DNA of 64,000 bases from Ischnura elegans (Eukaryota; Arthropoda; Insecta; Odonata; Coenagrionidae), in NCBI RefSeq assembly GCF_921293095.1, contig NC_060246.1:84999030-85063029 (forward strand). The letters run 5' to 3'. How positions within the stretch are numbered: position 1 is the first letter of the stretch; each line of letters begins with the position of its first letter. The position numbers and the translations under genes were made by a program. This document shows positions 1 to 12,824 of the stretch, piece after piece. The notes under the pieces are model-generated. The model saw only the letters and a program-made list of their open reading frames with translations, was not told the DNA's origin and searched no databases.

Positions 1-3000
1 AATTGGGGAAAAATTGAAAAACGATTTCATTTATTTTTGCTATTATGTAGTATGAATGCCGACAAGCTTGTTTCCAATGATTAATAACCATCCCTAAACT
101 GAAATGCGAAGACAACTCGATTTCTGGGAGAGTGGGATGCGGTGACACAGAAAAGAAGGGATGATGGGCTTGGCTGCGTGTAAGTGTGCCTTACCATATT
201 GCGGTTGCTCATCAGCGGCAGTAAGGGGAGGGGAAGGAACTGTCGAGGAAGGAGCGGGTGGTCAGAGGCGGCAAGAGGGATTCAGAAGGAGGGGGAGTCA
301 CATGAATGGAAGAGGTGCGGTGCGGTTGAGTGATAGCAAGCAGGATGGGTCCTCCGGGAGGAGTAGCCGTGAATAATGATCAGCGGTGCGATTGATCCTC
401 TTCGCACCCACTCCCCCCTCGACCGTTTTACCTCCCCCATTCTCATCGCAAGCTTTTTTTCCGCCTCGACTTCTTCCATCCTCTTTCGCCTCCTTGCCGA
501 TACTCTTAAACCGCCAAACACGCTTTCGTCCACCATTAACTCTTTTCACGCTCGCCACTGCCCGCTACACCGTGTTAGGGACTTCCGTCGCATTTTTGCC
601 TCATTTTCCCACCCGGATAGGTAGCTCGGTTGAGGAGTTCAGCACGACTACTGTTTCGTTGGGTTTGGATTCAAATTTAGAGGAGGCTTCCACTTAGGGA
701 ACATATGTGTATCTACAAGCTAACCCTCAAGTAGACTTACTATTCTTGTGGTGGGAGGGTTGGGTACCTCCCGTAAATCTGTTAAAAAATATATATATTT
801 GCACAATTTGAGTGATTGGACTGCCTGAGTTTGAACTGGTATTTAATAAAATCCTTTATTTTTGAGTGAAAAACGAACTCCTATTCCCATCCGTTCGCCG
901 AATTATTTCTCTTGTTTTATCGTTACTCAGCTGTAAATATGGTGTGGTTCTGAGGTAATGCCCTACATGTTACTACGCTATCTGTTCTTAATTGCTCAGC
1001 CAAGCACGTAGCCTTCGAGTCTCCAGCGGATTCTAGTCTAATTCGTGCAGACTTGCCTGCGATAATGTCTTCACTCAGTAAGGGCTTTAAATTTCCGCGC
1101 ATTTAAATTGGCCTTTTTATATAGGCTTCCGCGCAAAGTCGCAAAGTCTCCTCCGAGACTATAGGGATCATTTTTCCGCTGTGGAATAAATTATTATCTT
1201 TGCTTGAACCCCTTATTGATTTCATATTTATAAAGATAGCTGGGCAACAACATCGGTGTTAGAATATACCCTAGGATATGTCCTGTTTCCATATTTTTCC
1301 ATCCTGTATCACAATCAGAACTTTAGTTGCGGAAAATCGACTGTTGTTTAGAATAACGTGTATCTTGGGCCGATCAATGGAAACGATGTTGTAAAGGATG
1401 TGATTAAAGTTCCCTTAGCTGTTTTTCCCTTTTAATGAACAAAATTTTCCCCCACATAAAAATTATACTTTTTCCCCTTTTCTGCTTATAAATAAGCGCC
1501 TTAAACAGCATACACCTTGATATTCTGCTCGAATATTCTTCTCTTTCGACACCCTTGGCAAGAAAATATATTGTCAACATTAGATAAATGTTCTCTCTTT
1601 CTCTTGAGACTTTCGGACTTTATATAATGAACTGCTATCCCTAATATGCTAAGCGGACTTAATATTCCAACTTCCTTCTGTCACGCATGCATCCGTGACC
1701 CATCCTAGCACTGTTCCTCTTTCCACGGAATTTCGAGTGACTCACGACCCCTTCGCAATGTTTTCCATCTTCTGTCTTCTTTATCTCACCCCTTTTGGTA
1801 CCAGCCTTCCCTTTTTCCACGCAATCTTCCCCAAGAATTATGCTAGGGACCAACCATGTTCTTACTCCCTTTCTGCTCACGGCCAAGACAGGGTGAATTG
1901 TCCCCTTGCGTGGGTTTCTCTTCTTTATCGTGCTCGCTCCCTCCAAGGGGGAAGCGGAGAGCAACTCCGCGCGCAGATGCATGCGAGGCTATCGGCGAAA
2001 TATTGCCCACTGCCGACGAAAACTATGGTCCGACACACCCTGTACCCTTCTCGTGAACTACGCAAGTGGGCGAACCGAGACCTCACTCACATCGAAAGTC
2101 GCCGCTCGCAACCATAATATGATATTTCAAAGGGGAGGGTCGTTTTTTCAACATTGCCACGCAAAGAAGCGCTATCTCCACTCCGGTCGTACCACCTCGC
2201 CTAGAATGAGGCGGGATCAGATACTGGGTCACCGGGTTAAGCGTTGAGATATATCATAAACGCCATTAGAAACGAATTATATTTTTATTCGCTGTCTCGG
2301 GCCTCACGATATCAAATAATATTTGACTCTACCTGCAATGAGGTCTTTTCAGTCATCGAAAACGCTTATTCAGCTTAGCTTGTGAACGGGAAAAAGTTAT
2401 TGATTTTATTTCCGACCCAATTCCACTTCTCGCTCTGGAATACGTTCATTTATGACGGTGATTTCAAAATTTAAATTACTGCATATTGTACGAAAAAAAT
2501 TATTATTGCATTAATTTTAAGTGTTGGAGTTAGTATCGCTAGTTGTAAATAATAAATAAGTATAAATGCAGTGGCGTAAATAAGAGAGTGATGACTTCTA
2601 TTTTGATATATTTGCCGGGAATAAAATGTCAGGTAACGGTACCTGGATTTCCTAAACATGCACACACGATGGGGATGATTACATTATCTCGATAGACTAT
2701 GACTAACGAATTGTTCCTACACATATGTACCTACCAGCAATATCAAAGGAAAATAAATAAATAATTATATATCACACGGAAATAATGCCTAAGTGCTAGG
2801 TGCAAATTCATAATTCCGAAGCCATTAGAAATCCTAGATGAAAATACTGGAATATAAGATAATATTTATCGCTATTTTCCACCACGGTCAGCTAACAACT
2901 CCAAAAGCGAGCCACAAGCAGCATAGTAAAGCTGGAATAATGAACTATGACGATTGATAATACCTATATATAAACATATCCGACTTCAGGGCATAATTAG

Positions 3001-6000
3001 TCCCCAACCATGAGAATAGCATCACTTAACATTCCAGGACGGTGACATGATTTGGACGTCCATTCGCAACATGCTACATCGGCTTTCAATGAGACGCCTG
3101 AGTGGCGGCGGAGGAGAAATACGAATTCATAGCGTCCCTTTGTGCCAAAATGAATGGCCTTTTTCACGCCATCGATAAAAAAAGATCCCCTCGTGAAGAT
3201 GCGATTCGCATGAGTTATGAACCCTCACCTCGGCACCTCTGCCGACTGCCGACTGCCGCACGCATTTTCAATGGCTCGGTTGCCTCGGCCCTATAAATTC
3301 GCCCAGGCGCCCTTACACTGACAAGACGGATGGGTCCGCAGAAATGCCTTCCGTGCACCCGTGAGAATTTCCACCTCGTCTCCATATTCCGTCCTCGCCT
3401 CGGCTACCCGGAAACCAAAACTCAGGAGCCGTGAAGTTGCCTTGAGTGTGGAGGGGGCGTCGTGATTCAGAAAGGGGGAGGAAAAAAGGGGGGCTGTGAT
3501 GCGATGCGTGGGATCAGAGAGCCGAGGGATTGCAACCCTCAATCATCTACCCCCACTATCCTCCCTCTCACAACCTCAATTCAACCCTTTCTCTCCATCG
3601 CACCCATTTTTCGGCCACCTAAGCCTTTTCAATCTTATGCGAAGCCTTAGCTATTTCGTTTTCACTCTTCTTTCTGTGATATCTACGACGTAAAAAAAAT
3701 GGGTGTGGTCCAAGTCGCAGGTTTACGGTCAGAAAAGAAACTTTTTTTGGGCTTCAATTGCGAATGAGAGAACGTATCTGTTCTGGGCTCCAACTTCCAT
3801 TCACTAATGGGAGAGATCAATTGTTTTCATAGCCATTTCCTTTTTAAATGTTAGACTTGGGCTCTAAGTTACAAAAACATCCATGCACTGCACTGACACC
3901 TCCTCTATCTTAGTCCTATTTCCTCCTCGAGCTAAACCATCCTATTCTTTGTCCTTATAGTAGGAATTTTTCACACCTCGTATTTCATATAAATATATAC
4001 TTCAACGATAACTGACCGAAGTATTTTAAATAATTGCGAACGAGTCTGAGTCAACGATCCCATTTCTCGATGCTTTCCAGACCGAGTAAACTCAGATATA
4101 GAGAATATCATACTTCTAATTGAATATGCCCTAGTTCAAAAATATGAGTGCTCTACCAAAATCACCAAACTTGACTAATTTTTTCAATAGCAAACATAAT
4201 AGGAATCAAACTAACGAACAATATCACCCATTTAAATATGAACAGCTTCACCTTTAGAGATGAAAGAAGCGTCACATATAATCCATGACATAACCTTTAT
4301 CATCTTCTCTCCATTGACAGAGTGATTGCTTTGAGTCCAACATCCACTAAAATAAATACGTGGACTGCATTTCTCTCGGAACCAGAAGATACGCGACGCG
4401 CATATTCTCAGGGCGTTATCACGTCCATTACGCCGCATTCTTGAAATCGCTATTGTGTTAACCCATGCCCTCAAATACTCAACCCGCCGAGATGATTTAA
4501 CGACACGGGAATTACACGTTCCTTCCCCTCCCTTTCCCATCTCCGATCCCGGATGACATCGGGCGGCGGAGTCCCAAAGGGCATTATTTACCACTCATTT
4601 CGACCCTTAATATCTCCTGTACTCGCCGCGCCACCTGACCGCTGCATTTTTAAAGTGTCGAGGGCGGCGGGTAATGCTGTGTTGGAGGTTTCATTGACGT
4701 GATTGATGGCCCAGATGGAATCTGGATGGACCTCAGTCGTTCGAAAGGGGAGCCGTGTCTTCTCTCCTCCTCACATTCATACGCGGTATCCATTCCCCAT
4801 CCTACAATGGCCTTGTCCACCGCCGCTCCCCTACCTCCTCACCTCAACTCCCTTTCACAGTCCTCCGTAGAAGGGCCGACGTGTTTTTATCGTCGCTGAT
4901 TTGTTCTCTTCGGGAGAGATCGTGTCACCACATAATTTTCCAAGTCATTTCGGAGGGACGAATACGGGGCCAGTGAGTGCACATGAAGTTTGCTCAAGCT
5001 TTCAGGTGTGGGACGTCGATCCATCACAGCGCGTGCGACTCCTAGTGGACCGTGATTCTTCTTCCGTGGGAGACGTTTAGGAAGTTCTTTCGGGTTTTCA
5101 ATTGGGTCGAGATTTTGGCTGCTGTTAACGGTTCAATTGCTTCCCCTATCATAGTCATCTGGCTGATAGAGCATGGGTTAGTCCTCGTTGAACGATGAAC
5201 GAACAGGAAAGAAACAGCGCTGGATGAAAAGGTTAACGGAGGCAAAAACTATCCCAATAGCTGCTCGCGAATCGTGAATGAGGGATATTCCTTGTTGGAA
5301 TGAAAATTTAGCACGGCTATCAAAATTATATCATGGACTCGTTGTAGGGATTTGGATGAATGAATGAGGACATGTGAATAGTCTCCATAATTTGGTATTG
5401 ATTGAGACCCCGAACGTTAAGTAGTCCTAATCGCTTATTCAATAGGATTTCATTTTCCTTTGGCAAAAGTGCTGAACAGACGAAACCTAAGCAACTTATT
5501 TATGACTCATCTCATAGGCAGTAAGTGTGCGTACACCGCTTCTAATTCAGGTGTTTTCAGCCATGGTACGTCACCGAAGTGGGCTCAATTTATTTTTTCA
5601 CGATTATCCAATTTCCCATTTGATACAGTTAGAACTGAGGCTGTGTGTTGCATCTCAAAAATATCAAAAAGTTCCTGATATGAAAATCACTGCATTCCTG
5701 AGGGCAACAATCAGCTTAAATACTCTAAACTGAGCATAATTTTTTAACTAGAATTCCATTCAACGCACGCAGTAACTTCCACTTCCGTTTATCACAACTT
5801 TCTTCAAATTTCTTTTTATATATCCTCGTATAAGTTTGATTCGTGATATTCTGGTAAAATCCATACGAGTCCCAGAAAAATAAATAAAATCACATTATTT
5901 AGATTCGAAGGTATCTTACCTCTGAGTAAGAATAATGGCACTTGTAACCACGAGAAAGTTTGGGACTTCCGAAAGAGAAACACATAATTCCACTCGAAAT

Positions 6001-8937
6001 GCGAATGCATTTGAATATTTAGACGAAAGATGGAATGCGGATGTCTCGGGATTCACACCTGCATGCCCACTTCATCATAAGCCAGATGGTTGTGAAGCCG
6101 AGACATTCCCAAATGGGAGAAGAACATTCCCCTCTCCCTCCTTCGCACCCTTTCTCCAGAGAGATTCGCGTACATACCCTCCGCACCACCCACCCGACGT
6201 GCCAGACCTAACGCGCGCAACACGAATGCCATTAATTTTGCCTTTCTCACGTGGTCACCTCGGCTGCATAAGGCGCTCGCATCGCGTGGATTGAATTCGA
6301 AAAAAAAGACGAGCATGGAGCGAGGGAGTGGGAGAAGGACGGAGAGTAATGGTGATATGCCAACGGGGTCTGGCGCCCGACTTGCGCTTGGAGTTTCCGA
6401 CGAAAGAGGTCTCCGCCGCCAGTCGAAATAAAAATGCGATTTATGGAGTAACCCGCGAGTTTCCTTTTTTGTCTTCCCATCTTGCTCGGCAGGCAGCCGG
6501 CTCGGGGTCATGTAATAAAATGGAAGCGAAGGGCTGAATGTTCGGGAAAGAACAGGGGAGGGGAGGGTTATTCACGAAGTAAAAGCAAGGCAGCATTGGT
6601 TAACGGTATAATTCCTTGAATAATATTTTTTATCACTCCAAAGCTTCTTTGCATGTGACTTTAGATGGTTCAATATGAGTTTCACAAAACTTTTGCTAAT
6701 TCGAACGAAGCTGAAAACATAAAATCAGTCACATTAATCAGGACTAGACCAGATAAACGAACTCGGAGAGTAAATTTTCACGGGAGCATGGAAGTCTAAT
6801 CACATAGTAATCATCTGGGACTCTGGGACTGACACGTTTAGTGATAGAAATCCACAATCAAAGTTTTTTAATTAAATCAAAAGAAGAATTCTCAAGTTCA
6901 CATAATTACTATTCGAGAAAATTGTTTTCTTCCTCAGGGTTATTTTCACAATATGGTAAGGTAAGCTCCTCACTAGGGCTCTGTTATTTAGTACGAAGGA
7001 AAATACAGAGTAGGAGGTCAAGATTGCGTGATCCTGAGACTAGGAAAATACGGCCAAAGTTATAACATGAAGACGACGTTAGTGCCCGAGAGGGACAAAT
7101 GTTAGCTAAATAAATTAAAGGGCATACGTGTCATTGTTACCATCGTGACATCGATTTATGTCCCAGATTTTGGACGGTATACCGAATACGATGAAATTTG
7201 GTTTTGAACTGAGTGCTTGCCTATTCCTTGTAATATGCATTTTTTTAAATGTATGAAATTGGAAAAAATAGTTCTATCACATGAAAAAAATTCTCGTACA
7301 TCTTAGACATGAAAACCTCTAAAAGTCTTTGAGTGAAATTCGTAAATTATATCGTGATAAAATACTGGGTGCAGAAAAAGTTGATGGAAATATATTATGC
7401 TTCGTTTGGGTTTGCACGGTTAGAAAATATGGCTACGTTCATCTTACAAAAGTAATTCAGGGAAGTATTGCAAATAAATGCTCAAGTACTAAGACTGTGA
7501 AATTTATTCGACAGAGGTCTCCCCATGTCCATGGCTTATTCACCGTTAGGTTTTCTTATCAACTTTTTTCATCTTCTCTGGATAGTTTAAGTCATCTCAC
7601 TACATTTAACGTCACGACAATGGAAAAATGTAGAAATATTGATTTAATAAAAATTAATGATAGGAATTGCTAAACGCTGAACAACGCTGGAAACAAGACT
7701 TGCGGATGCGGCCGCAGAACTATTAATCAGATATAAGAAGAGATACTGATTGGGCTTGCAGAAAGATTAGAAGCACGTCCAGAGAGAGCTTGGAATTCGT
7801 CTCCTTAGAGCTGTCCAACCAAAGTCACATGTCGTTCCTTCAAATTCCTCCACGATCCTACCCCTAATTTCCCAATCATGCGGAAACGGGCCAAAGACAT
7901 CATCTATCAATCCTCGAAAGCAAAAATAAACTGAAAGCGTGCATACATCTGAATGAGCACTCAATATCGAATTTCTCCTCAACTAAGACAACCTCGCTAT
8001 TCTTCAGGCGTCCATCGCGGAAGCATTAAAATGTGCGTGTCATTTTGCCTTCTCTTTCTTCGGCGTTCTAAGTAGATATCTTCTTGGCCGAGGAGAAAGA
8101 TCCACGGTACTGGTTGGTGGGGATGGGAAGAGAAGTAAGAAGGGAGTCCTGAGGATGCTGGAGTAGGGCCGGACTCTGGGGATTTGTTAAAGATTAATCG
8201 ATCGAGAGAGCCGCCTGGCGGGAAGAGATCGAAACATCACGGACCCTCTCAAGGTTCCGGTGATGGATGAGGAGGGCCGAGAGGCGAATGGCCTCCACCT
8301 TCCCAGCCATCTTCCCTTCCTCGTGCAGGCGCGGAGGAGTAGTCGAGGAGATATGGGGGTTAGACAAATGTGCTGGTTGTAGTATTCACACATACATTTC
8401 TGAATATAAGTACATGTGTTTCAAATTAACATTCACACCCGTCACCACAGGCAAATATTCAAACATAAATACAGAGAGAAATTGAAACCTAGAGACAGGA
8501 ACATAACACATGACTGATGGCACTAAGGTGGCGTGGAGATGGAATGATGGCCGGAAACACATGGAAACATTTTAACATTGACCGGGAATCGAATAAATTC
8601 TGCTTTTCGGTCAGATGCCCTGAACACCGAGCTATCGAGCTTTATTCTCTTTGTTCGTTCAATCATGGGTAATTAGAGATCGCAAACCAAGAGGCTCATT
8701 TTCTACGACGCGACTTCAATTTAGAATATGAAGCAGAAAATCAATACCGCAAGCCTACTTCACGGTAGATATCTACCATAAAGGACGTAACCATCCCTCC
8801 TGCCCTATCCGTTGTCATGCTCTGTCCACTTATTTGCGTTCCATGGTATCATTCGCCGGCGGCGGTAGCGGCGTCCGAGCGTTTATTTTTTGCAGGAAGG
8901 GCGAGCGCTAGGGCGTCCACTGTGTTGGAGTATTGGT
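1..8937. other. Gene-free stretch, probably hedgehog intron or upstream DNA
   Basis: No reading frame in this stretch has a recognisable domain, and I could not find the hedgehog signalling-domain exons on either strand. The frames present are short and sit in locally GC-rich but low-complexity patches, for example 160-620, 1850-2250 and 4600-4950. Because the hedgehog Hint exon follows at 11736 with a normal splice acceptor, most of this DNA is probably the preceding intron, but it could include intergenic sequence. A SINE-like sequence near 8.6 kb is listed separately. Confidence 0.5.
8575..8650 (-). repeat. tRNA-derived SINE head
   Basis: Read on the minus strand this has the layout of a tRNA-like RNA polymerase III promoter. 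An A-box-like stretch (TAGCTCGGTGT) is followed by an anticodon-arm-like segment (CTGACCGAAAAGCAG) and then a B-box-like stretch (TTCGATTCCCGG). It lacks a clean acceptor stem and is continuous with unrelated AT-rich sequence, so I read it as a SINE remnant rather than a functional tRNA gene. The family is not known to me. Confidence 0.5.
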
Positions 8938-9603
8938 AATAGAGTAGTTTCCTTCATCAAAGAAAAAGAAAGGCATTGATTGCGATTCCTTACCCACCAT
9001 TAGTGTATTCATAATATACAAATTATTTGGATTAGAATTCCCAGTTTAGACGAATGGCAATGGTCAATTTTAACTGCATTTGAAAAAGGCCAGATTGGCT
9101 CCCATGTGATGCCGCTCCACGTGACGTCACAGGGACCTAGTTTCTAGACGAGTAGATAGGAGTTTTACATCGTCTGAGATTACAAATGCATGCATGAAGC
9201 ACAGAGCTCAGGGAAACATGTCTTAATAATCACCGATTAAAACTGCTCAAGGTCGGAAAGTTTCCTTCATTTGATATGGTATTAATAATCCCTATTTAAG
9301 CCATGCGCTACCTGCTGGCAGGGTACTCTGCTACCTTCTAGCAGCCTTCATCGTATCAGTGCTCAAAGCCTCGCCCCAAGGTCACCTCATACGGCGACAG
9401 CGGGAACCAGAATGACGTCACATGGGGGTTTCCAGCATTCATACTTCGCCGTCGCGTTTTCGCGCGCTTGAAAATGTTCACTTTTCATTTAATCGCGACA
9501 AATAGATATCGTCATTTAAAAATCTATAAGCGTGAAATACGTACTCTAGGAATAATAATCTTTCGATTTAGGCAATAAAAAAATAATAGGAAACCACTCT
9601 ATT
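8938..9603 (+). mobile_element. Dispersed MITE-like element, copy 1 (about 666 bp)
   Basis: A second copy lies in reverse orientation at 21341-21987, and the two align over essentially their full length. The ends are inverted repeats: AATAGAGTAGTTTCC on the left, and GGAAACCACTCTATT on the right, which is nearly its reverse complement. It has no coding capacity, so it looks like a non-autonomous DNA transposon. It carries two CRE-type palindromes (TGACGTCA) at 9122-9129 and 9413-9420, both conserved in copy 2. I could not define a target-site duplication, so the superfamily is left open. Confidence 0.75.
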
Positions 9604-11735
9604 GACCAGTGAAAGCTGAACTCCGCAGGATTTAAAAAGTATAAAACAATAAATATTGAGAATACATCCTAGTACTGAGTAAACTTGAAAAAATTCGCAA
9701 TCTTATATTTGCCTGCAACAGCAAAGCGTCCATCATCGAATGGCGCGCACATCTAAAAAGGGTTCACCATTTCTATGCAAAACATCAAAATTTCCCTTTT
9801 CATTGAAAAACGTCGGTACTGGGGCAATTTCTAGATTTCAGTATATTCTCAGAAAAAGGTGTTTCTATCCAGTCATTACGATACGCTGTTCATCTTGTTG
9901 TGGAGGAAAACCATATTTCCAGCTTTATTTCGATTTTTAGCATACTTTCATTCAGTTTCTGAAACTAAAGAGAAATGATACAAAACGTCAAAGTATTGAT
10001 CGCATTGATAACTTCGCACGAAAATAGCGCGTAATCATAAATTATAATCATTAAGCTACAGAATGGAATATGCGAACGCACTTTCACCGTCGCGTCCCGG
10101 AAAATAAATCTTGAAATAGGCATTTGAGCAATCTATACTGTAGCTTTAATTGTTAAATAATATACTGCAAAATTTTGTGCATGGAGTGGAGGGAAAAATC
10201 ATTGATTGCGTTGATTGATATGAACTTCACACTTTCCGCCGAGGTAGTGAATCCTAGAAACCAAAAAGAGAATGCTCATTCCACGCGTCCCGACTAACAG
10301 TCAGTCCTTCCTAACCTCGAGCCGGCCGCTTGGCCCCCGGCTGTCTGCGGCGTACCACACTGCGGCGGCTGCTCTCCCTTCTTCGGCAGACACCTTCCTC
10401 CCCTCCCGGCAACCACCACCCTCCCCTCCGCCGCGGTTTTAATCCGCCCCCGCGGCGGATCACCCCATGCTCCCCGTGAATGCTGGCAGCGATGAGAACC
10501 CATCTGTATTGCGCGTTGCGTGGCCGGCTTCTCAGGCGTGGATATAGCGGCGTATCGGCCGCGCCCGGCTACCGTTCAGCCCAACAAGAGGAGGGTGGGG
10601 TAGAATGAAGATCAAGTAGTGGGGAAGATGCAAGCTAAACATAAAGTATCGACGGGATTTATTTTCATGGGCGGAAATGATGAATGAAATATGCTAATCA
10701 TGTATTCCGTGAATGTATGGCGTAAAAATAAGGGTTACCGGAAACATTTTTTTTGTTATGGATTAGAGGGATGCTACGTTTGCCCTGATGTTTGAGGGGC
10801 GTGTACTATATGAAAAATAATTTAAGATGGATTTAAACGGGCAAAAAATTTGCATATGTGGTTTTACCACGGTATCAAAATATATATCAAAATTATACAT
10901 AGGTACTGTATATAAAAATTTCCTTATCACACACGACGCCCAAAATCAATACCTAGTTACGCCTAAGAACACTTATACAAGGACTGGAAAGTTAATATTA
11001 CATGCATACTACGCCATATGTGTTCTAAAATCCATTAAAAATAAATTTATTCATGGATGAATCACTTCAAAAATCTTTTTATAATATATATATATTCGGT
11101 GATTCAATCACATTTAACTTGTTAACCATGAGTATATATGATTGGCATGCATAAAATGATGTATATAAATAACATTTAATTCCGTGGAAACGTTGGTGTT
11201 GAGTATTCCTAGAATGGTAGGGTAACATATAACTGGTAACCTGTATATATGGTAGGGTATATGACTATGATTTTACGTATCAGCAATAAATTGCAGCTAA
11301 ACTCACTTCAAAACTTTGTACGGGCAATTTTTCAGATAAAATATTAGTGTGAAATTATGAGACCATTAATTCAAGTCCGCTTCATAAATAGCGGATAACC
11401 AAAATTAAGCGATGAAATGTTTTACGTAATATATCAGTGGGAAATTTCCTTTCCCTTTCGAAAATCAATGCCTACCGTAATTCATTCCTTTCATGAGTCC
11501 TGCTTTCTTACCATCTCTGTTTACCCAATGTAACCCAACCCTTACACATGGTTTTCAGCATCCCCTGCCCGCTTGATACTCGCTCCGTCCGAACTCTGTG
11601 CCTCCCCCTTATCTATCAAAGCAAATATATTTTGTCATAATGTAAATGTTCTTGTGAAAGGGCAAGAAAAACAACTTTATACATTTCCGATTCCTATTTT
11701 CCTAATATTCCGATGTCTCTCCTTTTCTTCCGCAG
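9604..11735. other. Hedgehog intron with a GC-rich patch
   Basis: No coding exon is recognised. The segment 10294-10590 is strongly GC- and CpG-rich, with repeated CCGCGG and GCGGCG motifs, and stands out from AT-rich neighbours. It could be a regulatory island of hedgehog, but nothing in the sequence proves that. The final 30 bases before 11736 form the pyrimidine-rich tract and CAG acceptor of the hedgehog Hint exon. Confidence 0.5.
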
Positions 11736-12469
11736 AGTCCTCGCAGGCGGCCAAGTCCGGCGGCTGCTTCCCCGCCTCGTCCACCGTGCAGCTCTCCTCG
11801 GGCGCCCGCATCCCCATCTCGGAGCTGCGTGTCGGCGACCGCGTCCTCGCCCTAGACGCCGCCACCGGCCGCTCCCTGTACTCCGAAGTGCTGCTCTGGC
11901 TGGACCGCGACCCCGAGCGGCACCGCGCCTTCCTCAGCGTCCGCACCCACTCCGGCCGGACGCTCGCTTTAACACCCTCTCACCTAGTCCTCGTGGCGCA
12001 GGACGGCGCCGCTCCGCCCCGCGGCGTCTTCGCCTCCCGCGTCCGCCCCGGAGATCGCGTCCTCGTCCGCGACCCTCAATCGCCCCTCGGCGCGCCGCTC
12101 ATCGCCGAGCGGGTGCTCTCCGTCGAAGGCAGCTCTCTGCAGCAGGGCATCTACGCCCCGCTCACCGCCGCCGGCACCATCCTCGTGGACGGTGTGGCCG
12201 CCTCCTGCTATGCCGCCGTCGACAGCCAGTCCTTGGCGCATTGGTCGTTCGCGCCGCTCAGGTGGGCCGTGAACGCCCGCGCTGCTGCCGTGCACCTGTG
12301 GAGCCTCGTGTCCGGAGCCGGAGTCGCGAGCGAGGCGACTCCGGTAGCCAGGGCGGCAAACACGACGGGGCCGGTGTCGGCGAACAACACTGGCGTCCAC
12401 TGGTACGCGCGCTTCCTCTACGGCCTGGCACTCAGGATACTACCCGAAAGCTGGATGTACCATGGGTAG
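11736..12469 (+). CDS. hh: Hedgehog, last coding exon (Hint autoprocessing domain)
   Basis: This exon encodes the C-terminal half of a Hedgehog precursor, which cleaves itself and attaches cholesterol to the secreted signalling half. It begins after a CTTCCGCAG acceptor; two bases complete a split codon and 243 residues follow. Visible landmarks are the cleavage site GGCFP, with the nucleophilic Cys about 11 residues in; the Hint core GDRVLALD; the catalytic-type Thr and His in LALTPSHLVLVA; RVRPGDRVLV; and ASCYA, which carries the second conserved Cys. The following SQSLAHWSFAPLR and the HWYARFLY and LPESW tail closely match insect Hedgehog. The exon is extremely GC-rich at third codon positions, unlike all surrounding DNA. 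The signalling-domain exons are not in the window. The frame is certain because the family motifs run uninterrupted to the stop. Confidence 0.96.
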
Positions 12470-12818
12470 TTGGATTGAAGAAAGCCCACCTCTACGCCCA
12501 TAAGTTCCACTCTATGTTTATTGAGAGGAGGCTGTAAGGTGTTGTTTTTTAACACTGAACTTTACGAGTCTTGCTCCGCCAAGTTTGGACTGAGTCAAGT
12601 TGATGGCGTTCTTGAGTGAACGGGGGGGCGTCTTATCCGTCTGCCCAAAGACTTCTCGCCTAGAGAGAAGAGAAAGAGGAATCCATTGGTGTGTATTGCT
12701 TCGATGAATGTGTGAGTGCGTGTGGTTCTTGAGAGGAACGATCAAAGCTTAGCTTTCCTGCGCGTGACAGTGTGTGTACAAAGTATTGAATCAAGAGGAA
12801 GGAGACAATGAATCAAAA

Positions 12819-12824
12819 AATAAA
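12819..12824 (+). terminator. Candidate hedgehog polyadenylation signal
   Basis: AATAAA lies about 350 bases after the hedgehog stop codon. Another AATAAA is at 13539-13544, so a longer 3' UTR is possible. The choice between them is inference. Confidence 0.4.

Noticed and set aside
1-11700. Exons of the Hedgehog signalling domain
   Set aside because: I looked on both strands for the conserved signalling-domain boxes (for example the zinc-binding HxxGxAxD region) and found none; they must lie left of the window.
11713-12537. A 274-codon frame overlapping the hedgehog exon, rich in Arg and Pro
   Set aside because: It is a shadow of the GC-rich Hint exon; the other frame carries all Hedgehog motifs and a proper splice acceptor.
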